Assembly: GCA_039714215.1 (NCBI GenBank)
Contig: JBDLJU010000056.1
Span: 1-14,949, forward strand
Length of the DNA: 14,949 bases
DNA from: UBA11579 sp039714215
GTDB lineage: Bacteria; Chloroflexota; Anaerolineae; Anaerolineales; UBA11579
Reading direction: 5' to 3'
Shown: positions 6,145 through 12,360 of the stretch, one piece after another
Position numbering within the stretch: position 1 is the stretch's first letter
Layout of the letters: every line of letters starts with the position of its first letter
Notes under the pieces: model-generated
Database searches by the model: none
The model's input: the letters and a program-made list of their open reading frames with translations, nothing else
Told to the model about the DNA's origin: nothing
Made by a program: the position numbers and the translations under genes

Positions 6145-7367
6145 ATATTGCACAACCAGTACTCGAGGCTTTAGAAAGCCTGACCTCTAATAAACTGCGC
6201 TCCGGGTTAACAATTTTAGGGATCGTGATCGGGGTGGCAGCAGTGATTGCGATGCTTTCAGTCGGCGCGGGCGCTGAAAACAGCATTACCGGATCAATCG
6301 AGGGGATTGGGACGAACGTGCTGTTCGTATTCAGCGGTGGTTCAGAAGATATTAGCAATCCCAAACCGCTGACCATGGCAGATGCAGACGCAATCGCCGA
6401 CCCGTTTGCAGCGCCTTCCGTGGCTGGGGTTGCCCCTAATTTACAGGGATCTGTGGAGATTACCGCAAACGGTGAAGGAACTAAAATCAGTGTGGTTGGG
6501 GCAACGCCGGAATACTCCCTGGTGCGCGATTGGCCGGTGACTGAAGGCGCATTTGTTTCAGAGGCCGATCTGTTGGGCCGGACCTCAGTCGTGGTGCTTG
6601 GGGTGGGCGTTGCCGAAGACCTCTTCGGGCGAAAAAATGGCCTGGTTGGTGAAACAGTGCGGATCGAGGGGCAACCCTTCCGGGTAATCGGGGTCATGGA
6701 AGAAAAAGGCGGCGGTTCTTTTGGAAGTGAAGATGACATGATTTTTGTCCCGCTGACCACTGCCCAGGCGCGCTTGCTGCGCCGCTCTACTGCGAATCAG
6801 GTGGATATGATCTTGGTGCAGGCAGTTTCAGCTGAAGCAGTCAACCAGGCAGCAGAGGAGGTATCCCTTATCTTACGCACCCGCCACCGTACAGTTGTTG
6901 GCGAAGATGATTTTTCAATCATCAACCAGCAGGATATCTTGTCTACCGCGGAGGCAATTACCGGGGTGCTGACCATTTTCCTGGGTGGGATTGCGGGGAT
7001 CTCGCTGCTGGTCGGGGGGATCGGGATCATGAACATCATGTTAGTAAGTGTGATTGAACGTACGCGTGAGATTGGCTTACGCAAGGCTATGGGCGCTCGT
7101 AAAAGCGATATCTTGATCCAGTTCTTGACCGAATCAATCTTGTTGAGCCTGTTTGGCGGACTGATCGGGATTTTACTCGGTTGGGGAATCGGTGTCTTGG
7201 TTGGGCAAATTGCAGCGGCCAGTGATACCGCGCTTACTCCTGTAATGGGTTTGGATGCGGTGCTGCTAGCCACATTGTTCTCTACCGCGGTAGGCTTATT
7301 TTTCGGATTGTATCCCGCAAATCGGGCTGCCAGCCTGGAGCCGGTTGAAGCGCTGCGCTACGAGTAA
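6141..7367 (+). CDS. ABC transporter permease, MacB/FtsX family
   Basis: A 408-residue membrane subunit of the efflux system. It has the MacB layout: a cytoplasmic N-terminal helix, one transmembrane segment (about 21-42, GLTILGIVIGVAAVIAML), a large extracytoplasmic MacB_PCD domain (about 45-270), then three transmembrane segments. The FtsX signature TREIGLRKAMGARKSDILIQFLTESILLSL and the C-terminal PANRAASLEPVEALRYE are typical. MacB-type permeases do not carry substrate through the membrane but use mechanical coupling to push molecules from the extracytoplasmic side. The substrate is unknown; drugs, peptides or lipoproteins are possible. It is the last gene of the operon, followed 28 bases later by a strong terminator. 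Confidence 0.93.
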   Translation: MNIAQPVLEALESLTSNKLRSGLTILGIVIGVAAVIAMLSVGAGAENSITGSIEGIGTNVLFVFSGGSEDISNPKPLTMADADAIADPFAAPSVAGVAPNLQGSVEITANGEGTKISVVGATPEYSLVRDWPVTEGAFVSEADLLGRTSVVVLGVGVAEDLFGRKNGLVGETVRIEGQPFRVIGVMEEKGGGSFGSEDDMIFVPLTTAQARLLRRSTANQVDMILVQAVSAEAVNQAAEEVSLILRTRHRTVVGEDDFSIINQQDILSTAEAITGVLTIFLGGIAGISLLVGGIGIMNIMLVSVIERTREIGLRKAMGARKSDILIQFLTESILLSLFGGLIGILLGWGIGVLVGQIAAASDTALTPVMGLDAVLLATLFSTAVGLFFGLYPANRAASLEPVEALRYE

Positions 7368-7394
7368 ACCAAGAAATTCTGTAAAAAACGAATC

Positions 7395-7431
7395 AAAAGC
7401 CACCTGGGCTATCGTCACAGGTGGCTTTTTT
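7395..7431 (+). terminator. Strong intrinsic terminator of the efflux operon
   Basis: AAAAGCCACCTG (7395-7406) pairs perfectly with CAGGTGGCTTTT (7418-7429) around an 11-base loop and ends in a T-run to 7431. On the minus strand the same stem is followed by CTTTTGATTCGTTTTTT, so it can also stop transcription of the convergent gene ending at 7504. Confidence 0.9.
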
Positions 7432-7432
7432 G

Positions 7433-7487
7433 ATCGAAGCAAAGCTTCGATTTGATCAAACCAGAGAGCAGGCTCTCTGGTTTGATT
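7433..7487. repeat. Two perfect hairpins after the terminator, possible palindromic intergenic element
   Basis: ATCGAAGC (7433-7440) and GCTTCGAT (7444-7451) form an 8-bp stem with a 3-base loop. Immediately after, a 15-bp perfect inverted repeat has arms at 7455-7469 and 7472-7486 with only two bases between them. Neither is followed by a T-run on either strand, so they are not ordinary terminators. Both carry TTTGATC/GATCAAA sequence at their edges. They could be a REP-like or MITE-like repeat, an mRNA-stabilising structure, or a barrier between convergent genes. Confidence 0.6.
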
Positions 7488-7503
7488 GTCAACAATTACT
7501 AAT

Positions 7504-8073
7504 TTATGCGCGATTGTCTTTTTGATCTCGGTTTAAGTTCAGCAGGTAATCAATCTCTTCTTTGAATAAATCAGTCAGTAAAATCGGTTCTTCGGCTTTT
7601 CTTAAACAGCTGGCCGGCTCCTGCAGCATAATTTCCAGGTCATCGATTGTAAGATTTCCCTGCAAATCCAACTCCAAAGGATGGAGGATGCAGTAAAATG
7701 GCTTGAAATTCCAACGGTGCAGTTGGTTGGCTTCCGCAGCGGCCTGCAGGGCACATTTTTGGTCTGCTCTCAGGAAGATGCAGGCGGTCCCGCCATAGTG
7801 TTCTGGGGACGGGATCACCGTGGTGTGGTGGACCCTCCCGCTGAGCGCGGCCTGGTCATCTTCTGCCTGCCCATCAAACCATGTGTCTGGGTCCTGGTGG
7901 TCGGCAGGCAAAAATGGGATGATCAGCTTGGCATGTTCAAGCACATTGTCCATCAAGACCTTGTCAACCCAGGTGCCGTATACACAGCAGGCTGCCCCGC
8001 ATGCGGGCCAATCGCAGCGCTGTACTTGAGCGGTTTGTCTTAGCCGAGGGTTGATTTTCTCTGATTTTGTCAT
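7504..8073 (-). CDS. Cysteine-cluster protein, YkgJ/DUF3109-like
   Basis: A 189-residue soluble protein with eight cysteines: Cys20, Cys25, Cys29, Cys30 (CDWPACGAACC), Cys98, Cys107, Cys128 (KPFYCILHP) and Cys156. The CC pair, the TACIFL...KC segment and the KPFYCxLHP phrase resemble the YkgJ/DUF3109 class, thought to bind zinc or an iron-sulfur cluster; its reaction is not established. The remainder is rich in Asp, Glu and Trp and has no signal peptide or membrane segment. The start at 8073 lacks a Shine-Dalgarno sequence but follows TAAAAT by six bases. The gene is divergent from the exporter at 8153 and convergent with the efflux operon, and looks monocistronic. Confidence 0.75.
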   Translation of the reverse strand: MTKSEKINPRLRQTAQVQRCDWPACGAACCVYGTWVDKVLMDNVLEHAKLIIPFLPADHQDPDTWFDGQAEDDQAALSGRVHHTTVIPSPEHYGGTACIFLRADQKCALQAAAEANQLHRWNFKPFYCILHPLELDLQGNLTIDDLEIMLQEPASCLRKAEEPILLTDLFKEEIDYLLNLNRDQKDNRA

Positions 8074-8079
8074 TGGACT

Positions 8080-8085
8080 ATTTTA
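8080..8085 (-). promoter_or_regulatory. -10 box of the cysteine-cluster gene, leaderless-type position
   Basis: On the minus strand TAAAAT (8085-8080) ends six bases before the ATG at 8073. No ribosome site lies between. A TTCCGT at 8108-8103 with a 17-base spacer is a weak -35. Confidence 0.4.
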
Positions 8086-8152
8086 CCCGGTCTTTTCAGA
8101 GGACGGAAAATATGATCGATATCGAATTGCTCGATATTCAAGGAGATGCAGA

Positions 8153-9064
8153 ATGAATACAAAACAGTGGGCGGCATTTCTAGGCTTGAGCATCGCCTGG
8201 GGCACTTCGTTTGCTTGGATCAAAATCGCGGTTCAAGAAATTGGGCCGGTCACCATGCTGGCGATCCGCTTACTGCTTGGTTCGCTCTTTTTACTCGCGG
8301 TGGCCGCGTTTCAAAAACCGGCCTGGCCTAAATCCCGGCAGGAGTGGGTTGTGCTGGCAGTAATTGGGATCACCAACACTGCAGTGCCATTTGTGCTGAT
8401 TTCTTGGGGCCAACAGTACATCGATTCTACGGTATCTTCAATTTTGAGCGGCAGCGTACCGCTGTTTGTAGCAATCCTCGCTCATTATTTTCTAAAAGAT
8501 GACCGTCTGAGTCTTGGTCGGTTTGTTGGTGTGCTGGTTGGCTTTGGCGGCGTGGTGGTATTGATCGGCCAGGGTACGGCGGCTGGTGGGGGATTGGGGA
8601 TGCAGGCACAGCTTGCTGTGCTGCTGGCGATGGTGTTTTATGCTTTTTCAGCGGTATACACCCGGCTGAAGGCGCACGACATCTCCCCTGTAATCCAGTC
8701 CCTGGTGCCTTTGATCGTGGCGGATGGATTGTTGTGGCTGCTGGTGCCCTTCACCGAGATGCCCTTTCAACTACCTGAACAGCTCAATACCTGGGGAGCA
8801 ATTCTCTGGCTGGCAGTGATCAGCTCAGGGATTGCGTATTTGCTGTATTATTACTTATTGCATTCGATCGGGCCAACCCGTACTTTGCTGGTCACCTACA
8901 TGTTTCCGCTGATCGGGGTGATCTCTGGAGCGGTTTTTCTTGGGGAGCAGATCAATCTACGGATGATCACTGGGGGGGCGTTGGTTTTGTTCAGCGTGTT
9001 GATCGTAAATAATTCGTTGGGAAATTTATGGCACTGGTTTAAAGCAAGGCGTCAACCGATTTAG
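8153..9064 (+). CDS. EamA/DMT-family transporter
   Basis: A 303-residue inner-membrane protein of the drug/metabolite transporter superfamily, which includes amino-acid and metabolite exporters such as RhtA and YdcZ-like proteins. Ten hydrophobic segments are arranged as two EamA repeats. The first begins AAFLGLSIAWGTSFAWIKIAVQEIGPVTMLAIRLLLG and the second LAVLLAMVFYAFSAVYTRLKAH. The conserved repeat-end pattern ISWGQQYIDSTVSSILSGSVPLFVAILAHYFLKDDRLS is clear. I chose ATG 8153 because AAGGAG lies seven bases upstream and the hydrophobic core starts right after it. The 34 in-frame residues upstream are polar, lack family resemblance and overlap the divergent gene. Substrate unknown. Confidence 0.92.
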   Translation: MNTKQWAAFLGLSIAWGTSFAWIKIAVQEIGPVTMLAIRLLLGSLFLLAVAAFQKPAWPKSRQEWVVLAVIGITNTAVPFVLISWGQQYIDSTVSSILSGSVPLFVAILAHYFLKDDRLSLGRFVGVLVGFGGVVVLIGQGTAAGGGLGMQAQLAVLLAMVFYAFSAVYTRLKAHDISPVIQSLVPLIVADGLLWLLVPFTEMPFQLPEQLNTWGAILWLAVISSGIAYLLYYYLLHSIGPTRTLLVTYMFPLIGVISGAVFLGEQINLRMITGGALVLFSVLIVNNSLGNLWHWFKARRQPI

Positions 9065-9257
9065 GGCGGGCGAACAGGGTAGGTAGACTGGTGGTTGAGA
9101 ACCGCTGCCCACCCCGCCCGCCGTTACCCACATTGGGGCTGATGGTGGTCGATACCGGGAAGACCCCGGTATCTATTGGTTAATACGGATTAGCCAGGGT
9201 TGGGTTGCGGAACCGGGAGGAGCTAAAAATCAGGCCTTGCAGTTTTTTATGATCGGT
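9065..9257. other. Gene-free stretch with a chain of stem-loops
   Basis: No open frame fits. GGCGGGCG (9065-9072) pairs with CGCCCGCC (9115-9122), with GGGT/ACCC and a 6-bp GTGGTT/AACCGC stem nested inside. GATACCGGG (9151-9159) pairs with CCCGGTATC (9165-9173) around five bases. TTGGTTAAT (9176-9184) pairs with ATTAGCCAG (9189-9197) with wobbles around ACGG. GGTT/AACC (9203-9214) forms a small fourth hairpin. A T-run follows at 9243-9248. It is not a tRNA, SRP RNA or tmRNA by any pattern I recognise. It could be a structured RNA, a palindromic repeat cluster, or overlapping ends of convergent transcripts. Confidence 0.45.
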
Positions 9258-9512
9258 TCAAGCATCATCATCCAATTCCCCATAGACTTTATTGGCCAGC
9301 TCTGCCCCGAGAAGCAAATCTGCCAGGTGTCGTTTCAATTCAGGGTTTTTCGCGTGGGGGTACCGCTGACGCAGGCCGCTGAGTGCCAGACTTTGAGCGG
9401 TTTGGTTTAACTGTGCTCGCATCTCTAATTTTTTCCAGGCTGGTAGGTCTCGCACCAGCTTGAGCTGTAAATCTTCGATTTCTGGATGTGTATCAGGATA
9501 AATGGTGCTCAT
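9258..9512 (-). CDS. Small conserved-looking hypothetical protein, 84 residues
   Basis: I do not recognise a named family. The protein is helical, soluble and charged, with an acidic C-terminus (ELDDDA). The pattern HPEIEDLQLKLVRDLPAWKKLEMRAQLNQTA, then LALSGLRQRYPHA and LKRHLADLLLG-ELANKVYG resembles small uncharacterised proteins I recall from Chloroflexota, Cyanobacteria and planctomycetes, some encoded near nucleotidyltransferase-like genes; this memory is unverified. ATG 9512 is preferred over the TTG one codon upstream because TATACT ends exactly six bases before it and there is no ribosome site. The gene follows the epimerase gene by 53 bases but seems to have its own promoter. Confidence 0.7.
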   Translation of the reverse strand: MSTIYPDTHPEIEDLQLKLVRDLPAWKKLEMRAQLNQTAQSLALSGLRQRYPHAKNPELKRHLADLLLGAELANKVYGELDDDA

Positions 9513-9518
9513 CAATCC

Positions 9519-9524
9519 AGTATA
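9519..9524 (-). promoter_or_regulatory. -10 box of the 84-residue gene, leaderless-type position
   Basis: On the minus strand TATACT (9524-9519) ends six bases before the ATG at 9512. TTCTCT at 9547-9542 with a 17-base spacer is a weak -35. No Shine-Dalgarno sequence is present. Confidence 0.45.
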
Positions 9525-9565
9525 GCCTAATTGGTTTGCGGAGAGAAATTCCGGTTGGAAATCAT

Positions 9566-9982
9566 TTAATCAGGCACCTGGTACAGCTCAACCAATACGC
9601 CGAAAGCGCTCTTGGGATGGATGAAGGCGTATTTCGTGCCGCTGTCCCTGGTTTGCGGAGTGGGATTGATTAACTGCACCCCTTTTTCTTTTAAGTCGGT
9701 CAGGGCGGCTTCAATGTCTTCGACTTCCAGGCAGATGTGGTGAATTCCCGCCCCGCGTTTTTCCAGGTATTTTCCAAGTCCGGTCTCGGAGCTGGTTGGC
9801 TGGACCAGTTCGATCTTGGTTTCACCAACAGGGAGAAAGGCGACCCGTGCTTGCTCTTGAGGCACATCTTCGATTGGGTCCATCGGCAGGCCGAGGGCAT
9901 CGCGCCAAAAAGCCGCCGCCTGGTCAATATCTTCGACGAGTAAGGCGAGATGGTTTACTTTTTTTATCGGGGAGTTGTTCAT
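9566..9982 (-). CDS. mce: Methylmalonyl-CoA epimerase
   Basis: The enzyme interconverts (S)- and (R)-methylmalonyl-CoA, linking propionyl-CoA carboxylation to the B12 mutase. The 138 residues form two VOC/glyoxalase-fold modules and match the family's usual length. Probable metal ligands are His11 (KVNHLALLVED), Glu58 (TKIELVQP), His82 (AGIHHICLEVED) and Glu132 (VLVELYQ); Glu43 (VPQEQARVAFL) fits the catalytic glutamate. The phrases TGLGKYLEKRGAGIHH and GTKYAFIHPKSAFGVLVEL are strongly diagnostic. The start has AAGGA seven bases upstream, and the mutase gene stops 14 bases before it, so the two are co-transcribed and functionally paired. Confidence 0.95.
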   Translation of the reverse strand: MNNSPIKKVNHLALLVEDIDQAAAFWRDALGLPMDPIEDVPQEQARVAFLPVGETKIELVQPTSSETGLGKYLEKRGAGIHHICLEVEDIEAALTDLKEKGVQLINPTPQTRDSGTKYAFIHPKSAFGVLVELYQVPD

Positions 9983-9996
9983 TTCCGTTCCTTTTT

Positions 9997-11646
9997 TCAG
10001 CTAACCGGTTGGTATTCGCCCCACTGGGCGCGCAGCGTGTTGCAGATTTCTCCGAGGGTGATGTCATGCTCCACACACTCGACCAGCAGCGGCATCAGGT
10101 TCTCTGTGCCCTTCGCACTGGCTTCTAATCTGGTGAGCAGTTCGCTTACCCTGGCGGCATCCCGGCGGGTTCTGAGGGAGGCCAGGCGGGCTTTAGCTTC
10201 GGTTTCGATGGATGGGTCAACTTCCAGGCGGTCCAGTTCAATCTCCTCCTCAACCTGGTAGGCATTCACCCCAACCACGATCTGCTCTTGGTTTTCAACT
10301 TGCTTCTGGAACTGGTAGGCGGCGTCCTGGATCTCGTTCTGCAGGTAGCTGCTATCAATTGCGGCCAGCGCTCCGCCGATTTCGTCGATCTTGTCAATAT
10401 AGGCCATCGCCTGGGCTTCAATCTCATCGGTGAGGACTTCAATCTGGTAGGAACCAGCCAGCGGATCCACCACATCCGCCACGCCGGACTCATTGGCGAT
10501 CACCTGCTGGGTGCGTAAAGCCACCCGTACCGATTTTTCAGTGGGCAGCCAGAGGGCTTCATCCATGCTGTTGGTGTGAAGCGACTGCGTACCGCCCATC
10601 ACCGAGGCGAGCGCCTGCAGAGCCACCCGCACCACATTGTTCTCTGGCTGCTGGGCAGTCAGGGTCGATCCGGCGGTCTGGGTATGGAAGCGCAGCATCA
10701 TTGCCCGCGGATTGGTGGCGTTGAAGCGCGTTTTCATGATCTTGGCCCACATCCGGCGGGCCGCGCGGAACTTGGCAACCTCCTCCAGGAAATTGTTATG
10801 GGCATTGAAGAAGAAGGATAATCTTGCCCCAAATTTATCGACATCCAACCCGGCGTCCAGCGCAGCCTGCACATAGGCGATTCCATTGGCCAGGGTGAAA
10901 GCCACTTCCTGCACTGCGGTGGAACCTGCCTCGCGAATATGGTAGCCCGAGATGCTGATTGTGTTCCAGCGCGGGATGGATTCCTGGCAGTATTGGAAAA
11001 CGTCGGTGATCAATCGCATCGAAGGTTTGGGCGGGAAGATGTAGGTGCCGCGGGCGATGTACTCTTTGAGAATATCGTTCTGAATTGTGCCGCGCAGCTT
11101 GCTCGGCTCCACACCCTGCCGTTTCCCGACGGCGATGTACATCGCCAGTAAAACCGAGGCAGGCGCATTGATCGTCATGCTCGTGGAGACTTTATCCAAT
11201 GGGATTTCCTTGAACAGGGTTTGCATGTCCTCCAGTGAGGAAATTGACACGCCAACTTTTCCAACTTCTCCGACTGCGATGGGGTCATCGGCGTCATAAC
11301 CGATTTGAGTTGGGAGATCAAATGCCACTGAAAGCCCGGTCTGTCCCTGGTCCAACAGGTAGCGGTAGCGCTGGTTGCTTTGCTCGGCGGTTGCATAGCC
11401 GGCATACTGGCGCATCGTCCATAGGCGGGTGCGGTACATTCCTGGCTGAATCCCTCGGGTGTAGGGGAATTCCCCTGGAAAGCCGACCTGTTCCAGGTAA
11501 GCAGGGTCTTCTTGCTCTGGTGTGTGGATCGGGGGCAGGGGGATACCCGAAGATGATTCGAACCCCTTTTTCCGCTCAGGGAATTTTTCCAAAGCGGGAT
11601 CCAGGGTGTCTTTTTTCCAGCGTTTATGTTCGTTTTTAATCGTCAT
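9997..11646 (-). CDS. mcmA: Methylmalonyl-CoA mutase, large (substrate-binding) subunit
   Basis: This is the catalytic TIM-barrel subunit of adenosylcobalamin-dependent methylmalonyl-CoA mutase, which interconverts succinyl-CoA and (R)-methylmalonyl-CoA. The 549 residues cover only the acyl-CoA domain; the B12-binding domain (DxHxxG) is absent and must be a separate small subunit, which is not in this window. Specificity residues agree with methylmalonyl-CoA: Tyr81 (TMRQYAGYATAEQSN), Arg199 (KEYIARGTYIFPP) and His236 (SISGYHIREAGS) correspond to Tyr89, Arg207 and His244 of the Propionibacterium enzyme, with identical spacing. Isobutyryl-CoA mutases replace the Tyr/Arg pair. The start follows AGGA by about seven bases. 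It lies between a membrane methyltransferase gene (25 bases) and the epimerase gene (14 bases). Confidence 0.95.
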   Translation of the reverse strand: MTIKNEHKRWKKDTLDPALEKFPERKKGFESSSGIPLPPIHTPEQEDPAYLEQVGFPGEFPYTRGIQPGMYRTRLWTMRQYAGYATAEQSNQRYRYLLDQGQTGLSVAFDLPTQIGYDADDPIAVGEVGKVGVSISSLEDMQTLFKEIPLDKVSTSMTINAPASVLLAMYIAVGKRQGVEPSKLRGTIQNDILKEYIARGTYIFPPKPSMRLITDVFQYCQESIPRWNTISISGYHIREAGSTAVQEVAFTLANGIAYVQAALDAGLDVDKFGARLSFFFNAHNNFLEEVAKFRAARRMWAKIMKTRFNATNPRAMMLRFHTQTAGSTLTAQQPENNVVRVALQALASVMGGTQSLHTNSMDEALWLPTEKSVRVALRTQQVIANESGVADVVDPLAGSYQIEVLTDEIEAQAMAYIDKIDEIGGALAAIDSSYLQNEIQDAAYQFQKQVENQEQIVVGVNAYQVEEEIELDRLEVDPSIETEAKARLASLRTRRDAARVSELLTRLEASAKGTENLMPLLVECVEHDITLGEICNTLRAQWGEYQPVS

Positions 11647-11671
11647 AATCGAATCCTATGATGTGGTTGGT

Positions 11672-12337
11672 TTAACCGTAAATTCGGACCATATCTGGTT
11701 TTTCAGTGGTGAAGTAGTGCGCCCAAATGTACAAGTGGCTGAATGCTGCCAGCAGTATACCTGCTTTTGATGCAGCCAGGATCGGGGGAATCCAGATGAT
11801 CAAGAACCCGAAGGTATACATCGCGTTGTTCGTATACTTGAAGATTCCCTTTTTAACCAGCGGCAGCTCTCGATAGCTCTCGTCGAAATGATCCATTCCA
11901 AGGGCTCTCTTCAAACCAAAATATTTAGCAACCGAGTAGCCCAGATAGACAACTGGGACCAGCAGTAAGATGCTAATTGAAATCCGCCAACCAACCCCCA
12001 GAGAAAAGCTTTCCCGGTTGGCGATGGCAAGGATGATCGCACTTACCGGACGGCCTAAGATCAGCTTATTGAAGAGGATCATATAAATGGTGAAGGCATG
12101 TTCACCAAATCGATTGGTCATCCACTGTTGATGGAGTTGCTTGCGCCAGACGACCACCACGAAAACCTGATGGATAATTGGGATGCAAATTGCCAGCCAG
12201 AACCAGAAAGTGGTCGACAGTCCAAACAGCTCTCCATCCATCAGCCCATCGAGACGGGAGAGGAAGGCGGTGAGGGTCAGTAAGACCGCCAGGGTGAAAG
12301 CATGCCAGCCTTGTTTTTCATAGAGTGGGTTGTGCAT
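11672..12337 (-). CDS. Integral membrane methyltransferase-like protein (PEMT/ICMT type)
   Basis: A 221-residue membrane protein with about five hydrophobic segments. The C-terminal part, VKKGIFKYTNNAMYTFGFL, followed by a hydrophobic hairpin and HLYIWAHYFTTEKPDMVRIYG, resembles the SAM-binding end of phospholipid (PE) and isoprenylcysteine carboxyl methyltransferases. In those, a basic-x-N/H-P-x-Y motif and a downstream Glu near the last helix contact SAM. Here the usual RHPxY is NNAMY, so activity and substrate are uncertain. GGAGGT lies nine bases before the start, slightly far. It sits between sbcC (23 bases) and the mutase gene (25 bases), apparently in one transcript; no functional link is obvious. 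Confidence 0.7.
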   Translation of the reverse strand: MHNPLYEKQGWHAFTLAVLLTLTAFLSRLDGLMDGELFGLSTTFWFWLAICIPIIHQVFVVVVWRKQLHQQWMTNRFGEHAFTIYMILFNKLILGRPVSAIILAIANRESFSLGVGWRISISILLLVPVVYLGYSVAKYFGLKRALGMDHFDESYRELPLVKKGIFKYTNNAMYTFGFLIIWIPPILAASKAGILLAAFSHLYIWAHYFTTEKPDMVRIYG

Positions 12338-12360
12338 TTGGGGCTGACCTCCGTGGTGAG

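Noticed and set aside
6056..7273. Ser/Thr/Pro-rich minus-strand frames of 234 and 158 codons opposite the permease gene
   Set aside because: Low-complexity translations without a ribosome site, opposite a well-supported FtsX-family gene; typical codon-bias shadows.
7433..7487. CRISPR repeat or array
   Set aside because: The palindromic units differ from each other and are not separated by spacers of regular length.
8051..8152. 34-residue N-terminal extension of the EamA transporter
   Set aside because: The extension overlaps the divergent gene, is polar and unlike the family, while AAGGAG lies seven bases before ATG 8153.
9065..9122. G-quadruplex in the G-rich segment after the EamA gene
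   Set aside because: Only three runs of three G are present in range; the fourth is GG. The C-rich complement at 9107-9122 makes a hairpin the better explanation.
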